Assembly: GCA_905200435.1 (NCBI GenBank) | Contig: CAJKKJ010000049.1 | Coordinates: 1-6,618 of the forward strand | Direction of reading: 5' to 3' | Length of the DNA stretch: 6,618 nucleotides | Source: an uncultured Bacillota bacterium | GTDB lineage: Bacteria > Bacillota_I > Bacilli_A > RF39 > UBA660 | Position numbers and translations under genes: made by a program | The notes under the pieces: generated by a model | Told to the model about the DNA's origin: nothing | Databases searched by the model: none | Seen by the model: the letters and a program-made list of their open reading frames with translations, nothing else | Shown: piece by piece, positions 1-5,589 of the stretch | Layout: each line of letters begins with the position of its first letter | Numbering within the stretch: position 1 is the first letter of the stretch

Positions 1-2
1 AG

Positions 3-20
3 AGAATTATTATTAATTCT
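3..20 (+). other. Hairpin in the spacer upstream of 5S rRNA
   Basis: A perfect 7-bp inverted repeat, AGAATTA (3-9) and TAATTCT (14-20), closes a TTAT loop just before the 5S rRNA. It lies where a 23S-5S spacer would be. A role as an rRNA processing signal is inference, because the 23S gene is outside the window and there is no T-run to suggest a terminator. Confidence 0.4.
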
Positions 21-22
21 TA

Positions 23-129
23 AATTAGTAACGATAGCAGTGAGGGTACACCTGTTCCCATCCCGAACACAGAAGTTAAGCTCACTTACGGCGAAAATAG
101 TGATAAGCGAAAATAGCAAGTTGCTAATT
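23..129 (+). rRNA. rrf: 5S ribosomal RNA, compact form
   Basis: This is the 5S rRNA of the large ribosomal subunit. The hallmark core is present: CCTGTTCCCAT, then CCGAACACAGAAGTTAAG at about 63-80. The ends pair perfectly over 10 positions (23-32 with 120-129, one T-G pair) as helix I, which sets the boundaries. GTGAG (40-44) pairs with CTCAC (81-85) as helix II. At about 107 nt it is shorter than the usual 115-120 nt. The loss falls in the helix IV/loop E arm, where two copies of GCGAAAATAG (91-100 and 107-116) are separated by only six bases. Short 5S rRNAs are known in mollicutes. It is probably the last gene of an rRNA operon entering from the left. Ends may be off by 1-2 nt. Confidence 0.93.
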
Positions 130-158
130 TTTTTTTGCTTTTTTTTACTATTTTTTTT
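114..158 (+). terminator. Probable terminator region of the rRNA operon
   Basis: TAGCA (114-118) and TGCTA (122-126) can form a 5-bp hairpin with a 3-nt loop, directly followed by T-runs at 128-136 (9), 139-146 (8) and 151-158 (8). The hairpin uses the 3' strand of 5S helix I, so in the folded rRNA helix I itself may act as the terminator stem. Three T-runs in tandem suggest staged release. The T-runs are seen directly; termination is inferred. Confidence 0.6.
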
Positions 159-180
159 ATGTAAAAAGTTAATAAAACTA

Positions 181-209
181 TTGAATTAGATTTATATATT
201 TTATATAAT
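181..209 (+). promoter_or_regulatory. Sigma-A type promoter of the t6A operon
   Basis: TTGAAT (181-186) and a perfect TATAAT (204-209) are separated by 17 bases, the optimal spacing for the housekeeping sigma factor. The start point would fall near 215-217, leaving a leader of only about 10-12 nt before the tsaE ATG at 227. The SD-like GGTGAT (216-221) would then lie at the very 5' end of the mRNA. Confidence 0.75.
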
Positions 210-226
210 TGTATTGGTGATAAGAA

Positions 227-679
227 ATGGATTATAAAATAACGACACATGATGAAATGGAAACAATGGAAATCGCACAAAATTTAGAATCAGAAAAGTT
301 TCCAAATATGATAATATGTTTAGATGGTGAACTAGGAAGTGGAAAAACAGTATTCACAAAAGGCTTCGCACAAGCCTTAGGAATTGAAGAAATTATAACA
401 TCTCCTACATATACAATAATAAAAGAATATCCTAATGGTGAATTGCCATTATACCACATGGATGTATATAGATTAGACGGAAACTCAGAAGGAATAGGAA
501 TTGAAGAATATTTCACAAAAGGTGGAGTCGTGATAATAGAGTGGGCAGAAACAATAAAAGACATTTTGCCAAAAGAAAGATTAGATATTAAATTTAAAAT
601 AGTAGATGAAGAAAAAAGAGTTTTAGTATTCACTCCACATGGAAAAAAATATGAGGAATTACTAGAGGTTTCACTATGA
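227..679 (+). CDS. tsaE: tRNA t6A biosynthesis ATPase TsaE
   Basis: TsaE is the small P-loop ATPase that drives turnover of the TsaB-TsaD complex during transfer of threonylcarbamoyl to A37 of ANN-decoding tRNAs in the cytoplasm. The 150-residue product has the normal family length. It shows Walker A GELGSGKT (residues 34-41), the switch-like SPTY (59-62), the family motif HxDxYR (77-82) and the Walker B-like IEWAE (104-108). The start is set by GGTGAT at 216-221, six bases before the ATG, and by the promoter just upstream. The gene ends in TGA, which overlaps the tsaB ATG by 4 nt (ATGA), so translation is probably coupled. The ending also shows that TGA is a stop codon in this organism. Confidence 0.96.
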   Translation: MDYKITTHDEMETMEIAQNLESEKFPNMIICLDGELGSGKTVFTKGFAQALGIEEIITSPTYTIIKEYPNGELPLYHMDVYRLDGNSEGIGIEEYFTKGGVVIIEWAETIKDILPKERLDIKFKIVDEEKRVLVFTPHGKKYEELLEVSL

Positions 680-1278
680 ACTATTTATTTTTAGATACAG
701 CATCAAGTAGAGTAATTATTTCAGTCATAAGAAATAATGAAATAGTCTTTACTGTTAATTTGAAAAATGATAACAATCTATCAAACAAATTAATGGTTTT
801 AATAGATGAAAATTTTAAAAAATAAAATTTAAAGGCAACAGATATAAATAAAATATTTGTTGTAAATGGTCCAGGATCATTTACAGGAATAAGATGTGGT
901 GTAACAGTTGCAAAAACATTAGCATTTCTATTAAATATTGAAATAACAGCTATATCAGAATTAGAAACGATGGTAAGTGGTTATGATGAACAAGTATGTC
1001 CAATAATAGATGCAAGAAGAGGATATGTCTTTGCAGGAATATATGATGGTGTTAAAAATCTTGCACCAGATAGATATATTAGTTATGATGAAATAACAAA
1101 AGGATTTAAAGGGAAAATTGTATCATATGACTATGAAAACGCATATGAACCAAAAATAGATATTTTAAAATTAGTAAATAAACATAAAGATGAAAGTATA
1201 AATCCACATTTACTGGTACCCAATTATCTAAAGAAAACAGAAGCAGAGGAAAACTTAGATGCTAAAAGAAATCAATGA
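676..1278 (+). pseudogene. tsaB: TsaB t6A scaffold protein gene with an in-frame TAA at codon 50
   Basis: TsaB is the inactive ASKHA-fold partner that dimerises with TsaD and recruits TsaE. Read from the ATG at 676 (SD AGAGG at 664-668) the frame starts MNYLFLDTASS, a typical TsaB opening. It meets TAA at 823-825 and continues in the same frame with NGPGSFTGIR (from codon 64), the family signature, then PIIDARRGYVFAGIY, up to TGA at 1276-1278. That gives 200 codons plus the internal stop, slightly short for TsaB (often 220-240). The residue expected at the stop sits between KK and NLKATDI in a variable helix. No ATG, GTG or TTG lies in frame between the stop and the signature; the next ATG is at 970, which would lose it. 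No frameshift is needed. The alternatives are a base error in an A-rich tract (six A, T, four A), real decay, or readthrough. The 3' end overlaps rimI by 20 nt. Confidence 0.9.
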
Positions 1279-1618
1279 TTATGATTCAATAGATATCTGT
1301 GATTACAAATTTTCACACAACGACTTTGAAAAAGTATACGGATATTATATTGAAAATAATCTCGTTGGAATAATCGATTTTTCGATAATTTACGACAGAA
1401 TAGAAATAAATTACATATTTGTAAAAAAAGAATATAGAAAACAAGGAATTGCAAGCAAAATGATGGAATATATTATTTCATACAATTTAGGAATTTCATT
1501 AGAAGTAGATGAAGAAAACGAAAAAGCAATTAAACTATATGAAAAATATGGATTTAAAAAAGAAGCAATAAGAAAAAACTATTATGGTAAAAATAATGGT
1601 ATTTTAATGATAAGGTGA
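1259..1618 (+). CDS. rimI: RimI-like GNAT N-acetyltransferase
   Basis: This GNAT enzyme uses acetyl-CoA to acetylate protein N-termini; the classical target of RimI is ribosomal protein S18. The acetyl-CoA loop is YRKQGIAS (residues 59-66), a version of the R/Q-x-x-G-x-G/A motif. It is followed by the RimI-typical stretch from LEVDEENEKAIKLYEKYGF (81-99) to RKNYY (105-109). At 119 residues it is shorter than most RimI (about 145-150): the N-terminal helices are reduced and the C-terminus stops soon after the last strand, at ILMIR. The ATG at 1259 is supported by GAGGA (1246-1250) and overlaps the tsaB end by 20 nt. The tsaB-rimI-tsaD order is widely conserved. Family assignment is firm, but the substrate here is inferred. 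Confidence 0.88.
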   Translation: MLKEINDYDSIDICDYKFSHNDFEKVYGYYIENNLVGIIDFSIIYDRIEINYIFVKKEYRKQGIASKMMEYIISYNLGISLEVDEENEKAIKLYEKYGFKKEAIRKNYYGKNNGILMIR

Positions 1619-1622
1619 TAAT

Positions 1623-2615
1623 ATGTATATAATGGCATTTGAATCTAGTTGTGATGAAACTAGTGTGTCAATAATAAAAAACGGTGTAGAAGAAATTGCA
1701 ACCTCTTTAGTAACACAAATGTATACACATGCAAACTATGGTGGTGTTGTACCTGAAATAGCAAGCCGTATGCATGTAGAAAGCATTACTCTAGTAATAG
1801 AAGATGTCCTAAGAAAAGCAAATATGAAAATGGAAGAAATAGATGCCTTTGCAGTAGCATATGGGCCAGGATTAATAGGTTCACTACTAGTTGGACTATT
1901 AGCTGCTAAAACATGCGCATTTGTCTATAATAAGCCATTAATAAAGGTAAATCATATGGCTGGACATATATATGCAAACAATTTAGTAAAAAGGTTGGAA
2001 TTTCCTTTAATCGCGCTTGTTGTAAGTGGTGGTCATACAGATCTATACTATATGGATAAAGATTACAGTTTTGAAAGAATTGGCGGAACACTAGATGATG
2101 CAGTAGGAGAAGCATATGATAAAGTAGCGCGTATCCTAGGTGTACCATACCCTGGAGGACCAGGAGTCGATAATTTAGCTCATATAGGAAAAGATACATA
2201 TGATTTGCCAATACCCCTAGATGATGAAAGTTATAACTTTAGTTTCAGTGGATTAAAAAGTGCAGTTATAAATCTAAAACATAATGAAGAACAAAGAGGA
2301 AATGAAATTATTAAAGAAAATTTAGCATGTTCATTTCAAAACAGAGTTATCAACATTTTAGTAAAAAAAACAATGAAAGCATTAAAAGAATATAATACAA
2401 AAAGACTAATAATAGCAGGTGGAGTAAGTGCGAATAAAGGCCTAAGAGAAACATTTGATAAAAAGTGTAAAGAAGCTGGTATTGAATTAATCGTGCCTGC
2501 AATGAAATTTTGTACAGATAATGGTGCAATGATAGGAGCAGCAGCATATTATGCATATCAAAGTGGTGATATAGCAGATTTAAGTTTAAATGCAGACGCA
2601 GGACTAAGGTTATAA
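1623..2615 (+). CDS. tsaD: tRNA N6-adenosine threonylcarbamoyltransferase TsaD
   Basis: TsaD (Kae1/Gcp family) is the catalytic subunit that moves the threonylcarbamoyl group from TC-AMP to A37 of tRNA. The 330-residue protein is full length and intact. The N-terminus carries FESSCDET (6-13). The metal-binding HMAGH is at 111-115 (His111 and His115). The nucleotide fold shows SGGHTD (135-140), GGTLDDAVGEAYDKVAR (154-170), FSGLKSA (208-214), AGGVSAN (265-271) and CTDNGAM (297-303), where Asp299 is the third metal ligand. The ATG at 1623 follows AAGGTGAT inside the rimI end; only 4 nt separate it from the rimI stop. All catalytic positions are present, so the pathway looks functional apart from the stop in tsaB. 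The gene ends in TAA, so TAA is not generally reassigned. Confidence 0.97.
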   Translation: MYIMAFESSCDETSVSIIKNGVEEIATSLVTQMYTHANYGGVVPEIASRMHVESITLVIEDVLRKANMKMEEIDAFAVAYGPGLIGSLLVGLLAAKTCAFVYNKPLIKVNHMAGHIYANNLVKRLEFPLIALVVSGGHTDLYYMDKDYSFERIGGTLDDAVGEAYDKVARILGVPYPGGPGVDNLAHIGKDTYDLPIPLDDESYNFSFSGLKSAVINLKHNEEQRGNEIIKENLACSFQNRVINILVKKTMKALKEYNTKRLIIAGGVSANKGLRETFDKKCKEAGIELIVPAMKFCTDNGAMIGAAAYYAYQSGDIADLSLNADAGLRL

Positions 2616-2617
2616 AT

Positions 2618-2779
2618 ATGGATGAAAATTTATATGATGAAATAAGAGCGTGCTATTTAGCATATGTAAATGAAAAAAATATAACCAAAAAAATGTATTA
2701 TTTAGAACTTCTAAAAGAATATATAAGAAAAGAAAAGGAATTAAATAATGGAAGAAAAACAAACGGCATTAGAGAATAG
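2618..2779 (+). CDS. Small 53-residue protein of unknown function
   Basis: A short ORF starts 2 nt after the tsaD stop, with AAGG at 2606-2609 eight bases before its ATG, and ends in TAG inside the next gene, overlapping it by 32 nt. The product begins MDENLYDEIRACYLAYVNEK. It is charged, rich in Lys, Glu and Tyr, and predicted mostly helical, with YYLELLKEYIRKEKE near residues 27-41. It has no signal peptide or membrane segment, and its single Cys (residue 12) suggests no metal site. Tight packing between two real genes and the SD argue that it is translated; coupling to the downstream start is plausible. I do not recognise a family. Confidence 0.6.
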   Translation: MDENLYDEIRACYLAYVNEKNITKKMYYLELLKEYIRKEKELNNGRKTNGIRE

Positions 2780-3932
2780 ACTATTAAAAATAGTAATAAA
2801 AATTGTTAATAATTCTTTTTGTCCATCATGTAAAAATCATTCAACAAATATTGAATGCAATAATTGTAAAGAAGAAAATAAAAAACTAAAAATACTATAT
2901 ACAGATTTAGAATTAACTTTACTAGAACTAAAATCCTTAAATCTAGAAAGTGATAAAATAAATCTAATATTATATGCTTTAAAAGACTACCAAATTAAAA
3001 GTAAACTAATATCTATAAAAGAGATTGATATAAATAATTTTATTAACAAAATTGTTGATAAAATAAAGAAAAATGACAATTTAACAGAAGAGGAAATAGT
3101 AGATTTATCAATTTTGTTAAAAACAAAAGTTATAAATAACGAAGTTATTAACAATTTTGTTATTTTGAATTGTTTGAATAAAAAAAATTATTTTGATATA
3201 GATACAATTAGTAGTGTAATATGTATGTTTGCAGAGACAATGTATGATTCAAAAAAAATGAATTTAAGATGTAAAATAGAAAATATGCAAAATCTAAAAG
3301 GAAAAGCAGAAGATACCTTTATTTATTTAAGTAAAACAGAGATTGAAAGATTTGCAAATGGTGAAATGGACGCTTTATTTACGCTATTTCATGAGTATAT
3401 ACATGTTTTACAGTATTATCGACAAATTGTTTTACAGTCTTCAAGTGTAGAAGATATTAAGCAAATAAAGGAGCGTATCATAAGGCAACATAATCCAAAA
3501 TTTTACGATGACAATAAATACGTTTATTCACTAGAAAAAGAAGCCAATATAGAAGGTAATACATATTTAGTAAAATATCTAGATAGTATTGGATTTCCAA
3601 TTATATCATTTGAAGATATCAAAAGAATTGTTGATAATGATATTCGAAATGTGGACAACGATTTTAGAATTGTAGGAGAAGATACAATATTAATTGATGA
3701 TGAATTTAATAGAGTAGTTAAACCAAATGATTTCAATTGCTATCCACAATTAGGTTATGAATATAAAATTGAGAATTCTAGAGTAGTTTTAAAAGACTTA
3801 GAAGAAATATATAGTGACATTGAATATGTTAATGCAAGTACAGAATATAGTAATCATGATAAAAAAATACTAATGGATATATATAAAGATATAATACATA
3901 GATATCCAGTTAATCATAAGAAAAAAAATTAG
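2748..3932 (+). CDS. Putative HExxH zinc metallopeptidase with N-terminal CxxC zinc knuckle
   Basis: The 394-residue protein has no signal peptide or membrane helix, so it is probably cytoplasmic. A four-cysteine knuckle lies near the N-terminus: C25-P-S-C28 and C37-N-N-C40, within a helical region. The middle (about 45-150) is helical and Lys/Ile/Leu rich with no recognised motif. The catalytic-like motif HEYIH is at 215-219 within LFHEYIHVLQYYRQ. The acidic EKEANIEG at 263-270 lies 44 residues after the last His and could supply the third zinc ligand, as in gluzincins (ExxxA-type helix). The C-terminal third carries a short tandem repeat, VDNDIRN then VDNDFRI (295-308), and ends in a basic tail. 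The start is supported by AAAAGGA eight bases upstream of the ATG. It is the last gene of the t6A unit, followed directly by a terminator. Peptidase activity is inferred from motifs only; I do not recognise a named family. Confidence 0.75.
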   Translation: MEEKQTALENRLLKIVIKIVNNSFCPSCKNHSTNIECNNCKEENKKLKILYTDLELTLLELKSLNLESDKINLILYALKDYQIKSKLISIKEIDINNFINKIVDKIKKNDNLTEEEIVDLSILLKTKVINNEVINNFVILNCLNKKNYFDIDTISSVICMFAETMYDSKKMNLRCKIENMQNLKGKAEDTFIYLSKTEIERFANGEMDALFTLFHEYIHVLQYYRQIVLQSSSVEDIKQIKERIIRQHNPKFYDDNKYVYSLEKEANIEGNTYLVKYLDSIGFPIISFEDIKRIVDNDIRNVDNDFRIVGEDTILIDDEFNRVVKPNDFNCYPQLGYEYKIENSRVVLKDLEEIYSDIEYVNASTEYSNHDKKILMDIYKDIIHRYPVNHKKKN

Positions 3933-3954
3933 AGAAGATGAAAATCTTCTTTTT
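3931..3954 (+). terminator. Intrinsic terminator of the tsaE operon
   Basis: AGAAGAT (3933-3939) pairs perfectly with ATCTTCT (3944-3950) around a stable GAAA loop, and TTTT follows at 3951-3954. The stem can extend by two weaker pairs into the TAG stop of the upstream gene. It separates the first operon from a new promoter. Confidence 0.85.
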
Positions 3955-3993
3955 AAATAATCATCAAAAATATTATTATTTTAATAGAACTCA

Positions 3994-4019
3994 TGTTATA
4001 ATAAATATATGTAAGGAAG
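3994..4019 (+). promoter_or_regulatory. Extended -10 promoter and ribosome binding site
   Basis: TGTTATAAT at 3994-4002 is a TGn-extended perfect -10 box. No good -35 box lies at 17 nt upstream (TATTAT at 3974-3979), which fits an extended -10 promoter. AAGGAAG at 4013-4019 gives a good SD six bases before the ATG at 4026. The predicted leader is again short, about 15-18 nt. Confidence 0.65.
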
Positions 4020-4025
4020 AATAAT

Positions 4026-4682
4026 ATGAATAATGAATATAAAATAGAATATCTTAATGAAATTAAATTAAAAAAATTAGAACGCTCCCTAAGAAAATAT
4101 AATATGCTAGCATATAAAAAATTACTATTTTATTATTATCCTAACCTAAAAGAAGGAAAATTTGATGGTAAGATAATAGAACAAAATAAAGAAGCTGGTC
4201 GCACAAAGTACGAGTTGGAATTACCAGCAGATGAAATATTCAAAAGAATTCATGGACATATCTCACTAATATATATAGTAGATAAAAAAGAAAAAGTCAT
4301 AATATTAGAAACATTAAATCCAGAAAATTTACTATTAGAAGGAAGTAAAAATGAATTAACAACTTATAAGGGTGTACTTATATCAAAAACAAGTAGAGAA
4401 AAAGATATCTATAAAATTAATTTTCTAAATCTTTTATCAAATAGTACACATAAATCCTATGATGAAAATAAAAGTATAAATACCAAACCAGTAAAGAAAG
4501 TAATAAAAGAAACAGAACCAAAAGATAAAAAAGAAATAACTATAGATGAGCCAAATATAGAACAAAATAAACCAAATGAAACCAAAACATTAAAAGAAAA
4601 AATAAAGACAGCATGGATAATATATTTAATGCTAACAACTTTAATTGCACTTATATCACTAATAATTAAAATTTATGAATAA
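4026..4682 (+). CDS. Tail-anchored membrane protein of unknown function
   Basis: The 218-residue protein has three parts. Residues 1-137 look like a folded cytoplasmic domain with alternating strands, including YELELPADEIF (62-72), RIHGHISLIYIVD (74-86) and KVIILETLNPENLLLEG (90-106). Residues 140-192 are a low-complexity charged linker rich in Lys, Glu, Pro and Asn. Residues 196-215 are a single hydrophobic helix, AWIIYLMLTTLIALISLIIK, with a Lys before and after and only three residues following. With no N-terminal signal this is a tail-anchored topology, with the bulk facing the cytoplasm. It starts a new transcription unit and is followed 26 nt later by the S51 peptidase gene. I do not recognise the domain and assign no function. 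Confidence 0.8.
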   Translation: MNNEYKIEYLNEIKLKKLERSLRKYNMLAYKKLLFYYYPNLKEGKFDGKIIEQNKEAGRTKYELELPADEIFKRIHGHISLIYIVDKKEKVIILETLNPENLLLEGSKNELTTYKGVLISKTSREKDIYKINFLNLLSNSTHKSYDENKSINTKPVKKVIKETEPKDKKEITIDEPNIEQNKPNETKTLKEKIKTAWIIYLMLTTLIALISLIIKIYE

Positions 4683-4708
4683 AAAAAATTAATCAAGGAG
4701 GCTGTAAA

Positions 4709-5320
4709 ATGGTAAACTATCTATTCAGTAAAATCAATAAAGAAACAGGATTCACAAAAAAAGAAAAAGAATACATGTTAAAAGACATAAAGGAAAATTC
4801 AACTGTAACATTTATATCAGCTTATAAAAAAGAACCAGAAAAACAGCAAGAAAGTATAGAAAACAAAATAAAGTGTTTCAAGCAAATAGGATTAAACTTC
4901 AAAAAAATAAATACGATAGATGAAGAAACAAATAAAACAGATGCAAAAAAATATATAAAAGAAAGCAATATAATATTTTTGTTAGGTGGTTCACCACACA
5001 TTCAAATGCAAATAATAAATAAAAATGAATTGCAACAAGAAATAAAAAAATTACCTCTTATAATAGGCGTAAGTGCTGGTGCAATGAACCAAACAAAAAG
5101 AGTAATATATATAGATGAATTTGAAGGGGAAAAACTATATGATTATGAAGGATTAAACTATTTCCAAACATCAATATATCCACACTATAATCAAGACTTA
5201 ATAAAAGAAATAGAAGAGGTAAGCAAAAAAGAACCAATTCTAGCAATACCTGATGGTTCATTCATAAGAATAGAAAACGAAAAAATAGAGTATATAGGTA
5301 AAAAATATTACTACAAATAA
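4709..5320 (+). CDS. Peptidase S51 family protein (PepE-like)
   Basis: The product belongs to the PepE/cyanophycinase-type serine peptidases with a class I glutamine amidotransferase-like fold. The 203-residue length is usual for the dipeptidase E branch. Visible motifs are FISAY (35-39), the oxyanion-side LLGGSP (91-96), the nucleophile elbow GVSAGAMN with Ser122 (120-127), YPHY with His159 (157-160) and AIPDGSFI (179-186). The spacing from Ser122 to His159 (37 residues) and on to Glu194 (35 residues) agrees with my recollection of the Ser120-His157-Glu192 triad in Salmonella PepE. There is no signal peptide, so it is cytoplasmic. The start is fixed by a consensus AAGGAGG (4695-4701) seven bases before the ATG, the strongest SD in the window. 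It is likely co-transcribed with the upstream tail-anchored protein. PepE cleaves Asp-X dipeptides, but the substrate here is not shown. Confidence 0.85.
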   Translation: MVNYLFSKINKETGFTKKEKEYMLKDIKENSTVTFISAYKKEPEKQQESIENKIKCFKQIGLNFKKINTIDEETNKTDAKKYIKESNIIFLLGGSPHIQMQIINKNELQQEIKKLPLIIGVSAGAMNQTKRVIYIDEFEGEKLYDYEGLNYFQTSIYPHYNQDLIKEIEEVSKKEPILAIPDGSFIRIENEKIEYIGKKYYYK

Positions 5321-5365
5321 AAATAATATCTAATGGTTATTAAAAACCAAAGATATTATTTTTTT
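5321..5365. terminator. Bidirectional intrinsic terminator between convergent genes
   Basis: An 11-bp perfect stem, AAATAATATCT (5321-5331) with AGATATTATTT (5351-5361), encloses a second 5-bp stem, TGGTT (5334-5338) with AACCA (5345-5349). A T-run follows on the plus strand (5359-5365) and an A-rich flank on the left gives a U-run on the minus strand. It sits between the plus-strand peptidase gene and yidD, and its right arm includes the yidD stop codon, so it can serve both directions. Confidence 0.85.
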
Positions 5366-5568
5366 GGTACAGGATCATATCCTCCCTTACTCCATGGATT
5401 GCACCTAAAAATCCTTCTAATAGTCAAAATAGAACCCTTAAAAGCTCCATAAATACTAATAGCTTCAATAGCATAATTAGAGCAACTTGGTGTAAATCTA
5501 CAAGCCCCATGCATTCCAAAAGGTATAGATTGATAAATCCTTATAAGCCAAATCAAAAATTTCTTCAT
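5356..5568 (-). CDS. yidD: Membrane protein insertion efficiency factor YidD
   Basis: YidD is a small membrane-associated protein that aids insertion of inner-membrane proteins with YidC and Sec. The 70-residue product shows the whole family pattern: an amphipathic N-terminus ([12 protein letters not shown]), [17 protein letters not shown] (21-37) with Cys23 and Cys29, a Gly-rich turn, [18 protein letters not shown] (51-68) with Cys56, and a Lys tail. The ATG at 5568 is the only usable start, since an in-frame TAA lies upstream with no ATG, GTG or TTG between. No SD is visible in the AT-only leader, so translation may depend on coupling with the glycosyltransferase gene ending 21 nt upstream. 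It is not beside rnpA or yidC here, although such linkage is common elsewhere. Confidence 0.95.
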   Translation of the reverse strand: MKKFLIWLIRIYQSIPFGMHGACRFTPSCSNYAIEAISIYGAFKGSILTIRRIFRCNPWSKGGYDPVPKK

Positions 5569-5589
5569 AAATATTATTTTATCATAAAA

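Noticed and set aside
86..280. Minus-strand ORF of 64 codons
   Set aside because: It runs antisense across the 5S rRNA end, the T-runs and the tsaE promoter; its Lys-rich and Phe-rich composition reflects T-runs and A-runs, and it matches no family.
232..633. Minus-strand ORF of 133 codons antisense to tsaE
   Set aside because: It is a shadow of tsaE, whose plus-strand frame carries all TsaE motifs.
811..832. Programmed frameshift at the A-run in tsaB
   Set aside because: The frame before and after the TAA is the same, so a single shift would not restore the product; a point change or readthrough is enough.
970..1278. A separate 102-residue gene starting at 970
   Set aside because: It is the 3' part of the tsaB frame after the internal TAA; the homologous signature continues upstream of 970 in the same frame.
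227..1618. TGA decoded as Trp (mycoplasma code)
   Set aside because: TGA ends tsaE, the tsaB frame and rimI at the expected family lengths, and Trp is encoded by TGG.
1906..2556. Minus-strand ORFs antisense to tsaD
   Set aside because: They lie wholly within the well-conserved tsaD gene, have biased Leu and His composition, and lack an SD.
3640..3680. Tandem repeat in the HExxH gene
   Set aside because: Only two diverged seven-residue units (VDNDIRN and VDNDFRI) are present; too short to be a repeat feature of its own.
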